Made by a program: the position numbers and the translations under genes. From positions 1 to 64,000 of the forward strand of contig CAMBWI010000002.1 in assembly GCA_945871445.1 (NCBI GenBank): 64,000 nucleotides of DNA. Reading direction: 5' to 3'. Origin of the DNA: Singulisphaera sp. GP187. Its GTDB lineage: Bacteria; Planctomycetota; Phycisphaerae; Phycisphaerales; SM1A02. How positions within the stretch are numbered: position 1 is the first letter of the stretch; every line of letters begins with the position of its first letter. Below are positions 25,414 through 34,409 of this stretch, piece after piece. The notes below the pieces were generated by a model. That model did no database searches, had not been told where the DNA came from, and saw only the letters and a program-made list of their open reading frames with translations.

Positions 25414-26110
25414 ACTTCGCCAGAAGCCCGACTCGATGTGCTTCCAACTGCGGGGAATTCTGTATGTATTGGAACTTATGGCAGTGGCCGGACATCCGAA
25501 CCGACAAAGAACGGAGATTGGGGGAAATGTGGACGGTGCGAAATCGAAGCGCCTCTTCCAAATGGATATTCCGCGCCAACTCCGCCAGGCGCAATTGAAT
25601 TGAAGTCATATCCATCGGTTCGCTGCGCCGAGATTTCCTCCAAGGGCAGCACTGGAATGGGAATGTCTGCATCATTTTGGCCACTATTCAATCACATCCA
25701 ATCGCAAGAAATTGCGATGACCAGTCCGGTCGAAATGGATTATCGCGGAGTGATGGAGCAGAATTCGAATCAGCTCAGCGAAAAAATGGTTCGTGGACGA
25801 TGTCTTTTCTCTATCGCGAAAACGATATGAGGCCCACAGGAAAAGATGGCGCGGTCACCATTCTGGACACAGCACCGTTCTCTCTGTAGGGTTGAAGGGG
25901 GCATATGGCATAAAGAAAACAAATGAAGGGTTGAATGGGGCATATGGCATAAAGAAAACAAATGAAGGGTTGAAAATTCTCACTGATTGGATTGCCGCAC
26001 ATCCTGCGTGGCGCGCCGTTGGAGATGCATGAACATTCTCGTATAACGGCCCCGCAGTTCGAAATGGTGACAAATGGTGCGAAGTCCAATTACCAATCGA
26101 ACTGAAGTCT
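25414..26110 (+). pseudogene. Decayed SOUL-type heme-binding family gene with 39-bp duplication
   Basis: Three frames together spell a SOUL/heme-binding family protein. Frame one gives ELKSYPSVRCAEISSKG and FWPLFNHIQSQEIAMTSPVEMDY up to an A6 run at 25781-25786. A shifted frame gives WTMSFLYRENDMRPTGKDGAVTILDTAP to a TAG at 25887. A third gives TVLSVGLKGAYG..LTDWIAAHPAWRAVGDA to a TGA at 26030, after which TFSYNGPAVRNGDKWCEVQLPIELK continues in the same frame. So there are two frameshifts and one nonsense codon, the 5' end seems lost, and a 39-bp direct repeat (25889-25927, 25928-25966) duplicates 13 residues. Not functional as read. Confidence 0.75.
25889..25966. repeat. 39-bp tandem duplication
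   Basis: Two adjacent 39-bp units beginning GGGTTGAA and ending AAATGAA, with one base difference (AAGG versus AATG). In the old reading frame they encode GLKGAYGIKKTNE and GLNGAYGIKKTNE, a duplicated segment not seen in the family consensus. Confidence 0.9.
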
Positions 26111-26126
26111 GTTGTATTCTCAAGCA

Positions 26127-26816
26127 ATGGAACTGAAAGTTTTAGCAATTGATATTGGTGGGACAAATGTCAAAATTCGAGTTGACGCTGATCCCGAAAA
26201 GAGATCTTTTCCTTCCGGAAAAACACTAACTCCGCAACAAATGGTTGATGGCGTACTGAAGTTGGCGCAAGGTTGGACATTTGACGCTGTTTCGATTGGA
26301 TTGCCAGCGCCAATCAGCAAGAACCAACCAGCGCATGACCCGACGAATCTCGGCAAGGGATGGGTCGACTTCGATTATGACGATGGCTTTGGAAAAAAAG
26401 TCAAGTTACTCAACGATGCTGCGATGCAAGCGGTTGGGTCGTACGACGGTGGGCGGATGCTCTTCTTGGGGTTCGGCACTGGACTTGGATCGTGTCTGAT
26501 CGCTGATCATGTCATCATCCCGACCGAACTTGCTCATATGCCATATCGCAAAGGAAAAACTTTTGAAGATGCTGTGGGTGTGAACGCACTCAAGAAGCAC
26601 GGGAAAAAAAGGTGGTCAAAGGATGTCCACGAAGTGATCAAAATTCTCTCTGCCGGTCTTCTTCCAGATTATGTTGTCTTGGGCGGTGGAAACGCAGTGC
26701 GATTGAAGGAAATTCCAGAGAACTGCAAGCTTGGTGGTAACGCAAACGCATTCACTGGTGGATTCCGACTGTGGACTCCAGAGTGGGCGAAGTCTGTTGC
26801 GGTTTATCACAACTAA
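26127..26816 (+). CDS. ROK-family kinase, polyphosphate glucokinase-like
   Basis: 229 residues from the ATG at 26127. The ATP/polyphosphate site is LAIDIGGTNVKIRV at the very N-terminus; substrate residues lie in VSIGLPAPISK and VKLLNDAAMQAVGSY (catalytic Asp). The second phosphate loop is FLGFGTGLGSCLI and the adenosine-like motif is YVVLGGGNA. It lacks the Cys-rich ROK zinc site of sugar repressors, which fits the compact polyphosphate glucokinase group that phosphorylates glucose with polyphosphate or ATP. It directly follows the SOUL pseudogene. Confidence 0.82.
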   Translation: MELKVLAIDIGGTNVKIRVDADPEKRSFPSGKTLTPQQMVDGVLKLAQGWTFDAVSIGLPAPISKNQPAHDPTNLGKGWVDFDYDDGFGKKVKLLNDAAMQAVGSYDGGRMLFLGFGTGLGSCLIADHVIIPTELAHMPYRKGKTFEDAVGVNALKKHGKKRWSKDVHEVIKILSAGLLPDYVVLGGGNAVRLKEIPENCKLGGNANAFTGGFRLWTPEWAKSVAVYHN

Positions 26817-26832
26817 TTTTTTACTCACGCAT

Positions 26833-27819
26833 TCATCGGCGATGAAGCAATCCGCCCATTGGTTTGATTGTTTGGCGTGATGACCACACAATCAGCGCGA
26901 TTCCGATTGCAATCATCGCGAGTGATAACAACATTGGAAGTGTCAACAATCCGATCATAAACACGCCTTCGTCGATTTGTCGAAATTGTTCGCTTATCAT
27001 TCGAGCTGCGCCATATGCCACCAAGAAAACTCCCGCAATGACTCCTGGCCGTCGTGGTCTGAACCAAACGATCGCCATCGCAAGAAACAAGATAGGACCA
27101 TCTGTGAAGGCTTGAATAAAATTGCTTGGGTAATACGCTGTCAAGAGCGGCTCAAGTTTCGCTAGAACATCACTGCGGTGAAGATATGCCGCGCGATAGA
27201 CGGCTTCTGGAAGTGGTTCATTTGGATTCACAAGTGATTGAAGTGGCGCAAGTTTTGCAAGTGGAAAATTTGATTCCAGAATTTCCGCCGGATACTTCAC
27301 TGACCACCAAGGAGGATTCACCTGCATTGATTCTGGAAGTGGCTTGCCCCACAATTCGCCGTTCACCCAATTCGCTAATCGACCAAAACATAAACCAAGC
27401 GGCGCAGCGAATGCAACGCAATCAAAGAGATGCAAAATTGGAAGTCGAATGCGGCGCGCGAAGAGCACGCACGCGACCATCGAACCAATTATTCCCCCGT
27501 GACTGGACATTCCACCTTTGTGAATATCAAGAAGACCCCACCACGGCAGCGAAGAGTGAAATGTGATCAAGAGATGCGGTTCGTAAAAAACGACATGGCC
27601 TACGCGCCCACCAATGACGACTCCCACTATTAAATATGTCATCAAGTCGCCAACTTGCAACATCGTCAAACCAATTCGCTCTCGCCGCGCAAGTTCGCGT
27701 AAGAGCAACCAACCAAGAAAAAATCCCGCGGCATACGAAATGCCATACCAGCGGACTCCGAACCCTGACGAAAATTCGATGGCGAATGGATCGAGGGTGT
27801 GAACAAGAACGGCGAGCAT
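26833..27819 (-). CDS. lgt: Prolipoprotein diacylglyceryl transferase
   Basis: 328 residues from the ATG at 27819; an upstream ATG at 27855 would run into trpD. Transfers diacylglycerol from phosphatidylglycerol to the lipobox Cys of prolipoproteins at the inner membrane. Seven or so membrane helices, with FGVRWYGISYAAGFFLGW at the start, the essential His in KGGMSSHGGIIG, the family signature GRLANWVNGELWGK, and a late RMISEQFRQID loop. It is longer than E. coli Lgt (291) because of an insert after WSVKYPAEI (residues ~175-230). Divergent from trpD with 23 bp between starts. Its substrates here include the TolC-like and 56-kb lipoproteins. Confidence 0.92.
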   Translation of the reverse strand: MLAVLVHTLDPFAIEFSSGFGVRWYGISYAAGFFLGWLLLRELARRERIGLTMLQVGDLMTYLIVGVVIGGRVGHVVFYEPHLLITFHSSLPWWGLLDIHKGGMSSHGGIIGSMVACVLFARRIRLPILHLFDCVAFAAPLGLCFGRLANWVNGELWGKPLPESMQVNPPWWSVKYPAEILESNFPLAKLAPLQSLVNPNEPLPEAVYRAAYLHRSDVLAKLEPLLTAYYPSNFIQAFTDGPILFLAMAIVWFRPRRPGVIAGVFLVAYGAARMISEQFRQIDEGVFMIGLLTLPMLLSLAMIAIGIALIVWSSRQTIKPMGGLLHRR

Positions 27820-27842
27820 CTGCGTAGCATCCCCGACTTGTG

Positions 27843-28937
27843 ATGGAAGCGCCACCCTCCCATGGAAGTCTCAGCGAATTTGCTCGACCAGAGCGACCTG
27901 GCGATCTGACGCCTTTCCTTCGGTTGTTAATCCAAGGGAAATCGCTGTCATTTGAAGAATCGCGTGCCGCATTCGGCGAAATCATGACTGGATCGGCTCA
28001 TCACGCAGAAATGGGAGCGTTATTAGCGCTCCTCGCGCGGCGTTTGCCAACCGTCGATGAACTTGCTGGCGCAGCAACTGTCATGCGCGAGCACGCCACG
28101 ACATTTCCAACTTCCATCGATGCGGCGAAAATTCTTGACACTGCAGGAACAGGTGGTGCGCCAAAGACATTCAATGTCAGCACGCTTGCTGCGATTGTTG
28201 CAGCATCAGCCGGAGTATTCGTTGCGAAGCATGGCAATCGATCGCGGACTGGTCGAGGATCTGCCGAAGTTTTGGATGCGCTCGGTGTCAAAGTTGATGC
28301 GAATGCGATGATTCAGCGGCGGTGTCTGGAAGAAGCGCGTGTTGCATTTTGTTTTGCGCCGAATCACCATCCAGCTGCACGACATGCAATGCCTGTTCGC
28401 AAGGCGTTAGGTTTCCCAACAATTTTTAATTTGCTTGGACCACTGACAAATCCCGCGCACGCTCGAAGACAAGCAATTGGTGTTTATGACCGTGCATTTG
28501 TGCCGATTGTGGCTGAAGTACTCCGTCAACTTGGCGCGGTTCGTGCTGTGGTTTATCACGGCTTAGATGGGTTGGACGAAATAACAACGGGCGCGCCAAC
28601 TCTCGTTGCAGAGGTGAAGCATGATGCGCAAGGTGGATCGGTGCGGATCTATGAAACAACGCCAGAACTCTTGGGAATCGCACGCGTCAACCCACTTTCT
28701 ATTGCGCCAGAAAATCTAGCTGCCGCAACTTCTCTTTTTATAGATGTCCTAGAAAACCAGGCTCCAGTTGTTGCGCGCGACATGACACTCATCAATGCAG
28801 CAGCGGCCTTGCTTGCGGCGGGAGTTGTTGATGATTTGCGCGGGGGGGTTGCAGTCGCACAATCCACCCTGACTTCTGGCGCTGCGCGAGCCACTCTCGC
28901 CAATCTTGTTCGCGTTTCGAGCGAGAACAGTGTGTGA
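27843..28937 (+). CDS. trpD: Anthranilate phosphoribosyltransferase
   Basis: 364 residues from the ATG at 27843 (preceded by an in-frame GTG). Joins anthranilate and PRPP in tryptophan synthesis. PRPP-binding GTGGAPKTFNVST, the anthranilate-site KHGNRSRTGRGSAEVLDALG, FCFAPNHHPA and NLLGPLTNPAHARRQAIGVY are all present, and the length is normal. Divergent from lgt and not within a trp operon. It ends 24 bp before the MscS gene on the same strand. Confidence 0.94.
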   Translation: MEAPPSHGSLSEFARPERPGDLTPFLRLLIQGKSLSFEESRAAFGEIMTGSAHHAEMGALLALLARRLPTVDELAGAATVMREHATTFPTSIDAAKILDTAGTGGAPKTFNVSTLAAIVAASAGVFVAKHGNRSRTGRGSAEVLDALGVKVDANAMIQRRCLEEARVAFCFAPNHHPAARHAMPVRKALGFPTIFNLLGPLTNPAHARRQAIGVYDRAFVPIVAEVLRQLGAVRAVVYHGLDGLDEITTGAPTLVAEVKHDAQGGSVRIYETTPELLGIARVNPLSIAPENLAAATSLFIDVLENQAPVVARDMTLINAAAALLAAGVVDDLRGGVAVAQSTLTSGAARATLANLVRVSSENSV

Positions 28938-28961
28938 TTTCGATATAGTGAGCCGTTCTAT

Positions 28962-29780
28962 ATGGAACAGATTGTAAAAGACTCTGGGATTACACCTCAA
29001 GAATGGATTGATATCGCCCTGCTCTATGGCGCGCCGATTCTGTGGTCTTGCGTGATCCTCATCATTGCTTTTTTTGCATCAGTTTGGATGCGACGGTTGA
29101 TTGTCAACGCTTGTGAGCGAGCGGAAATCGAACCAACACTTTCGCGCTTCTTCGCCAAGTTGACGCGATGGGTGATTTTGTTGTTGGCGGGAATATTTGT
29201 GTTAAACAGATTTGGATTCGAAACCGCAAGTTTCTCCGTGCTGATTGGTGCTGTTGGATTAGCGGTCGGTCTTGCATTCCAAGGAACACTTTCTAACTTT
29301 GCGTCTGGAATCATGTTGATGATCTTCCGTCCATACAAGATTGGTGATTCGATCATTGCTGCGGGTCAAACAGGAACGGTCTATGAAATTGATTTGTTTT
29401 CAACAACCCTCGACACGGTCGACAACAAACGAATTTTTATTCCAAACACAGCAATCTTCGGGACGGTGATTACGAATATCAGTTTCCATGAAAAGAGGCG
29501 AGTGGATGTTGTTCTGGTCTTGCAACACAGTGCGGACATCGACAAGACGCGCGCAGCATTAACCGAGGCAGCAACAAAAGTTCCTGGGTGCCTCCCCGAT
29601 CAACCTGAAATTGTGCTTGTCGACATGGCATCTGTGGGAATGACTTGGCAAGTACAAGTGTGGAGCCGGTCTGGAGATTTTCTCTCTGTTCGGCAGGCGA
29701 CAATACGAGAAGTCAAGGTCGCGCTTGATTCAGCTGGAATTGCATTCGCAATGCCACCAACGATTGACCCGAAACGCTAA
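28962..29780 (+). CDS. MscS-family mechanosensitive ion channel
   Basis: 272 residues. Opens under membrane tension to release solutes at hypo-osmotic shock. Three N-terminal helices (IALLYGAPILWSCVILIIAFFASVWM; WVILLLAGIFVLNRFGF; and the pore helix). TM3 carries the small-residue motif VGLAVGLAFQGTLSNFASGIMLMIFRPYKIGD. The beta domain has TVYEIDLFSTTLDTVDNKRIFIPN, and the C-terminal alpha/beta domain ends with FAMPP. Size equals E. coli MscS (286), so it is the minimal type. Confidence 0.94.
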   Translation: MEQIVKDSGITPQEWIDIALLYGAPILWSCVILIIAFFASVWMRRLIVNACERAEIEPTLSRFFAKLTRWVILLLAGIFVLNRFGFETASFSVLIGAVGLAVGLAFQGTLSNFASGIMLMIFRPYKIGDSIIAAGQTGTVYEIDLFSTTLDTVDNKRIFIPNTAIFGTVITNISFHEKRRVDVVLVLQHSADIDKTRAALTEAATKVPGCLPDQPEIVLVDMASVGMTWQVQVWSRSGDFLSVRQATIREVKVALDSAGIAFAMPPTIDPKR

Positions 29781-29792
29781 TTGGATTCCATT

Positions 29793-31283
29793 TTATGGTC
29801 CAACCCAAAGTCCGTTGACTTGGCGATATCTCGGAGCGCGTGGAATGCTGTTCGCAACATTATTGCGATTCCAAATCACATCACCACTGCTGTTGACTTC
29901 GAAAATACGCCCAGTGTTTGTCAGCGTGATCAGTGTTGTATTGTCGAGCGTACGAAAAGCTCCACACTGGGTCGCTCCACCATAAATCTGATTTGGTGAA
30001 CCGTATGTCCACGAGGGAACAATTGGACCAAATGGAAGTATGGGGTCGATTAAATAATTTCCAGATGAATCGCGTGGCGGAATGATCTCCATCACGGTGG
30101 AATAATCATTTGCGCTGCCTGGGCGATCACCATTACAGAAAGACAAAATATTCCCAGCGCCCGGAAGTCCCGCATCAATCCAGGTTGCACTGTGCACAAC
30201 AAAGAATTGTTGATCGGCGGTTGTCCCTCGGTTGTAAGTCAGAGGTTTTCCCCAGCGATACAAAAGATCCCCACCGCGACCTCTCACGCCACCAACATGT
30301 GTGGCGGCTTGCGCGGTTGTGGTGGAATGATCAATGACCCAAAGTTCATTCACCGTGCGCGAACTGACAACGATTTGATCAAGAGAGGGGTTGTAATCGA
30401 TAGAGTTCATGTGAATCCAATCACCAACTCCCATTGGTGCCCCGACCGTTCCTGCATTAATGTTGACCAACTCGGGCTTTGAGCTTATGACCGCATAATT
30501 TGGAAACGCAACACTCGTGTCTTGCACAAGGTGATCCCAAAGATTCCACCGCCAAACAATGTTGAATGTGCTGTAACTGGTTGGTTGAATCTCAAGAATC
30601 GACTCAGACCATATTGGCGTTGTGAGATTCACTCGACCCATCGCAGTTCCTTCGGCTTGTGTATGTCCCTCCCACACAATGCAAAGGATGTTTCCATTTG
30701 GCATCAAACGAATGTCGTGGTGTTGGCAATACTCGGCATTTGAAACGATGAGGTCGTTGATGATTGTGCCTGCGCCATTGAAAACTTGAATGCGGCCTCC
30801 GCGAGCAGCACCGTTGTAAACACCAGGCACAAAAACAGTCGGACGGACAAGCGATCCATCGCCACGCAAATATGCGACACTGGCGCCGCCAGTAGCCCCA
30901 ACCCACGTCTTTGCCACAAGACCCGCAGAGTCATATGCGGTTGTTGTTGTCGTATTGCTCGTCGTAACAAGCAACCATTCAAGAGCTGGGGCGGGACATA
31001 CTCCCCAACCGCCAAGGAGTGATGCGAGATCACTTCCGTCGGTCGTTCCATCGCCCGTGACATCGCCGCCACTTCCTCCCCAATTCGAAAGCAAACTTGC
31101 GAGATCGCCACCATCAACAACGCCGTCACCGTTGAAATCTGGAGGACAATCCGCGCGCGCAGTTTGAGAAATCACCGTGAATTGAATTGCGGCAAGAAAG
31201 ACAACAACAGCGCCAGGGAAAAACACAGCGTGAAATTGATTTGTGATGATTTGTGACTGAAGTCTCATTTGGGATGCAACCAT
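29793..31283 (-). CDS. Arylsulfotransferase (ASST)-like exported protein with N-terminal dockerin-like repeats
   Basis: 496 residues. Signal region (VVVFLAAIQFTVISQTARA), then two dockerin-like EF hands at ~47-95 (PPDFNGDGVVDGGDLASLLSNWG and GDVTGDGTTDGSDLASLLGGWG). The rest is a beta-propeller typical of arylsulfotransferase-like enzymes: YCQHHDIRLMPNGNILCIVWEGH, IVWRWNLWDHL, WIHMNSIDYNPSLDQIVVSSRTVNELWVIDHST, DLLYRWGKP and FFVVHSATWI. The conserved His residues of ASST (HHD, WIHMNS, WVIDHS) are present. Known: ASST moves sulfate between phenols; activity here is inference. Dockerins at the N- rather than the C-terminus are less common. Confidence 0.82.
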   Translation of the reverse strand: MVASQMRLQSQIITNQFHAVFFPGAVVVFLAAIQFTVISQTARADCPPDFNGDGVVDGGDLASLLSNWGGSGGDVTGDGTTDGSDLASLLGGWGVCPAPALEWLLVTTSNTTTTTAYDSAGLVAKTWVGATGGASVAYLRGDGSLVRPTVFVPGVYNGAARGGRIQVFNGAGTIINDLIVSNAEYCQHHDIRLMPNGNILCIVWEGHTQAEGTAMGRVNLTTPIWSESILEIQPTSYSTFNIVWRWNLWDHLVQDTSVAFPNYAVISSKPELVNINAGTVGAPMGVGDWIHMNSIDYNPSLDQIVVSSRTVNELWVIDHSTTTAQAATHVGGVRGRGGDLLYRWGKPLTYNRGTTADQQFFVVHSATWIDAGLPGAGNILSFCNGDRPGSANDYSTVMEIIPPRDSSGNYLIDPILPFGPIVPSWTYGSPNQIYGGATQCGAFRTLDNTTLITLTNTGRIFEVNSSGDVIWNRNNVANSIPRAPRYRQVNGLWVGP

Positions 31284-31460
31284 AAGACATTTGTCGAGTT
31301 GTTCTTTTTAGGGACAAAAAAGATGCAAACAGAGCGCAAATCATTATCAGAATTTTGGTGGGGTGGATTTGTGAGATAAAAACAAACAATACCGTGTCGG
31401 CACAAAAAGAAAAAAGGGAAAACTTTCAGAAAAGCTTGGGCACATTTATAGCGTGCACCG

Positions 31461-34409
31461 ATGCCGCGCAGGATGGGCGGTCACAAAGCAACGCAACACG
31501 CATTCCTTCCTTGGATCGCCGGTGCAATAGTCGCTGGTGCAGCAAGTGCTGGAATTGCAGTGGGCTTGGTGGAGCCAATCGATGCTTTGGATGAACGTGG
31601 TCGACTCATTCTTGTCACCGCGTTGATCACTGTCGCCATCGCCGCGCACGGAATAGCGTTGGCGTGGCGACGGTGGTCTTTTGTGTCTGCACTCTGCCTC
31701 ATGATCGCCGCTGCTGCGTTTGGTGCGTTTCGAGTTGCCGAAGAAAATCAAGAATGGCAGGTATTACTGAAATCGCTTGGTGTGGCGAGGGTTCAACTTG
31801 AAGCATCTCACATTGCGAATCCCATTCGAAAACTTGTTTGTGTTGAAGGGATAGTTGTTTCAACTCCGCGCATTGATGAGTTTGCGTATCGCGACGAATT
31901 GATGAAATGCGATTCGCTTGAAGAAGACACGCTTGCGCGTTTCGTGCCACGAACACCATCGACTCGATTCGATCTTGAAATCGATTCATTCCTTGATAGC
32001 CAAGGAAACCATGTTGAAGTCTTTGCGAAGATTCGAGTGATTGTTGATGGATCGGTCGCTGGTTGTGTGGCTGGTGATCGAGTGCGAACGAAGGGCTTGT
32101 TGAGTGGGTTTGAACTGCCAACAAATCCTGGGGGTTTCAATTCGGTGGCGTGGAGTCAAATGCGTGGAATCGCTGGATTGTTGTCGATACCAAGTGAATA
32201 TCTGATCGAACAGCAGGAATGTCCGCTCTTCTGTGCAACTTCATTTCTTGCTCGATGGCGATCGTATGTCGACGCAAACTTGCAAGATGCGCTCGGTGAT
32301 CAATCCAGACTTGATGCGACAGCGCTCGTTGCTGCATCAACAACCGGCGCAAACTGGCCGGGCTTGCGTTCGGTGTCGAAAGCGTTTGCTGCAAGTGGTG
32401 TCCAGCATCTCGTTGCGATTTCTGGGTTCAACTTCGGCATACTTGCGGCGTGCGCACTTTGGTCTATTCGCCGAATGCGATTGGCACCACGCATCGGCGG
32501 AGTTGTCTTGGTTGTTCTTGCGATTCTCTTTATTGCTTCGATTGAGTCAGAAGTTTCATCGATTCGTGCTGCATTTATGGGGGGAACCACGGCAATCGCG
32601 CTTTCGGTTGGTCGCTCAATGCAGTTTGGATCGTTGATCGGACTGACGGCGATGATTCTTGTTGCGTTTGATCCACTCACTGCATCTCAACCTGGATTTC
32701 AGCTCAGCTTTGGTGCGATCTTTGGACTTCGGTACATCGCACCAATCGTTGCACGGTGGTTGAGTTGTGCAGTCCGAGGCTATGGACTTTTGGCAACAAT
32801 TCTTCGCCGCGCATTTGAACCACTTGCTGCGGGAATTTCTGCGTGGATCGCGACAACGCCAATCGTTGCGTTGCACTTTGGAGTTTGCTCACTCTGGTGT
32901 GTTCCTTGCACGATTGCGCTTTCGCCAAGTTTTGCAGTGATGATTATTTCTTCAAACATTGCTGTCGCTGCACAACCAGTTTGTCCACCAATCGGATTTG
33001 TTGCGGGTTGGGTTTCGGTTGTAAACGCTCGAATGATTCTTTGTGTTGTGCGATTTTGTGCAACACTTCCAGGAGCTTTGGATGAAGGATCATCCGTCAA
33101 AACCATCACAGATGTTGCGGACTGGCGGACACGAATCGACATGATTGATGTTGGAAATGGTTCGTGTTATCTCATTCGGTCTGGCGCTTCGGCGGTGCTA
33201 TTTGATTGTGGAAGTCTTGGTTCGGCAGCGGTTGGTTCACAAACAGTTGTGCCGGCGATGCGAGCATTAGGCGTTCGCTCTCTTGACACCGTCGTGATAT
33301 CGCATCCGAACCTCGACCACTATGGGGCATTGCCAGAAGTTGTGAGAGCATTTTCTGTTCGTCGTGTATTTGTGACTCCACAATTCATTCGGTGGGCACG
33401 ACATGGTGCCGCACACGAAGCGCTGCGCGCTGCACAAATGGGTGGAGCAACCATCGAGGAATTTTCGAGGGGTGATGAACATAAGTTTGGATTTATGTGT
33501 TGGCGTGCGCTGCATCCTCCTGCAAAAAGTTTTTTCGCAGATTCGAACGATGGAAGTCTCATCATTCGAATTTCTGATGGAGGTTTTGCACTGCTTTTGG
33601 TTGGTGATGCAGCGCGAGAAGCGTGTCATGCTGTACTCGAATCATCTCTCATTGAAGATCTTCGGGGGATTACTGTGTTTGAGCTTCCGCACCACGGAAG
33701 TTTTCGACCAGATGCGGCGGCTCTTGCGATGCGTGTTGCAAGTCCGATTGTCCTGCAATCAACTGGACCAAATCGTCTTGTGAAAGACAGGTGGGGGACG
33801 ATCCTTGTTAATACACAAAGACTTGTGACTGCGCGTGATCGCGCTTGTGCGGTTCTTTGGAAAAATGATGGGATGATTTGGATCGGTCGCTGGACCGGAT
33901 TGAGATATGAGTGGTGTAATTCTGGAATCCGGCGAGATTTTCAACAAGGGATCAAAGATATTGATGTGGTCGAATCACAATCGTCGAACACAACTCAATC
34001 ACCCACCAACAGCGACATCTATCAAGATCGCTCTGCGCAAGATGACCGTATCGCCAATGGGACCGCCGGCAGCTTCCTCGATCTCGATTTCGAGTGGGCC
34101 GTTTTGAATCGTGACACGAACACGCTCTTTGGGATTTTTTGTGTTGAGCGAAAAACGCGCGAGTTCTTGGCCGTTTTGGCGAACGACGAATGCGCAATCG
34201 GCCCAACCAAGAACGGCTGGTGGAATTTCTACATCCGCGCTGAACACGGAAAAGCCCTTGGGGATTTCGTAGACGAGCCGTTCAGGCCCCCTGATCTCGA
34301 TTGTGGATGCGCCAAGCGGAGCTTCGATCGTGCTGATGATTGGTGTTGGATATTCCGCGCGCGGGAGAAATATGGTGGTTGGAGCAAAAACTTTTGGCTG
34401 GATCAGTGA
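31461..34409 (+). CDS. comEC: ComEC/Rec2-type DNA uptake channel
   Basis: 982 residues. Inner-membrane channel for single-stranded DNA entry. N-terminal helices and an OB-like domain (residues ~100-240, VCVEGIVVSTPRIDE) lead to the competence domain (~290-520: SGVQHLVAISGFNFGILA, VSSIRAAFMGGTTAIAL, NPLTASQPGFQLSF-like). A C-terminal metallo-beta-lactamase domain (~565-800) has MIDVGNGSCYLIRSG, VISHPNLDHYGALPEV, LLLVGDA and FELPHHGS. Residues ~846-982 have no family support and lie antisense to the convergent gene ending at 33999. Either a true 410-bp overlap or a lost stop codon. Its presence suggests natural transformation capacity. Confidence 0.9.
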   Translation: MPRRMGGHKATQHAFLPWIAGAIVAGAASAGIAVGLVEPIDALDERGRLILVTALITVAIAAHGIALAWRRWSFVSALCLMIAAAAFGAFRVAEENQEWQVLLKSLGVARVQLEASHIANPIRKLVCVEGIVVSTPRIDEFAYRDELMKCDSLEEDTLARFVPRTPSTRFDLEIDSFLDSQGNHVEVFAKIRVIVDGSVAGCVAGDRVRTKGLLSGFELPTNPGGFNSVAWSQMRGIAGLLSIPSEYLIEQQECPLFCATSFLARWRSYVDANLQDALGDQSRLDATALVAASTTGANWPGLRSVSKAFAASGVQHLVAISGFNFGILAACALWSIRRMRLAPRIGGVVLVVLAILFIASIESEVSSIRAAFMGGTTAIALSVGRSMQFGSLIGLTAMILVAFDPLTASQPGFQLSFGAIFGLRYIAPIVARWLSCAVRGYGLLATILRRAFEPLAAGISAWIATTPIVALHFGVCSLWCVPCTIALSPSFAVMIISSNIAVAAQPVCPPIGFVAGWVSVVNARMILCVVRFCATLPGALDEGSSVKTITDVADWRTRIDMIDVGNGSCYLIRSGASAVLFDCGSLGSAAVGSQTVVPAMRALGVRSLDTVVISHPNLDHYGALPEVVRAFSVRRVFVTPQFIRWARHGAAHEALRAAQMGGATIEEFSRGDEHKFGFMCWRALHPPAKSFFADSNDGSLIIRISDGGFALLLVGDAAREACHAVLESSLIEDLRGITVFELPHHGSFRPDAAALAMRVASPIVLQSTGPNRLVKDRWGTILVNTQRLVTARDRACAVLWKNDGMIWIGRWTGLRYEWCNSGIRRDFQQGIKDIDVVESQSSNTTQSPTNSDIYQDRSAQDDRIANGTAGSFLDLDFEWAVLNRDTNTLFGIFCVERKTREFLAVLANDECAIGPTKNGWWNFYIRAEHGKALGDFVDEPFRPPDLDCGCAKRSFDRADDWCWIFRAREKYGGWSKNFWLDQ

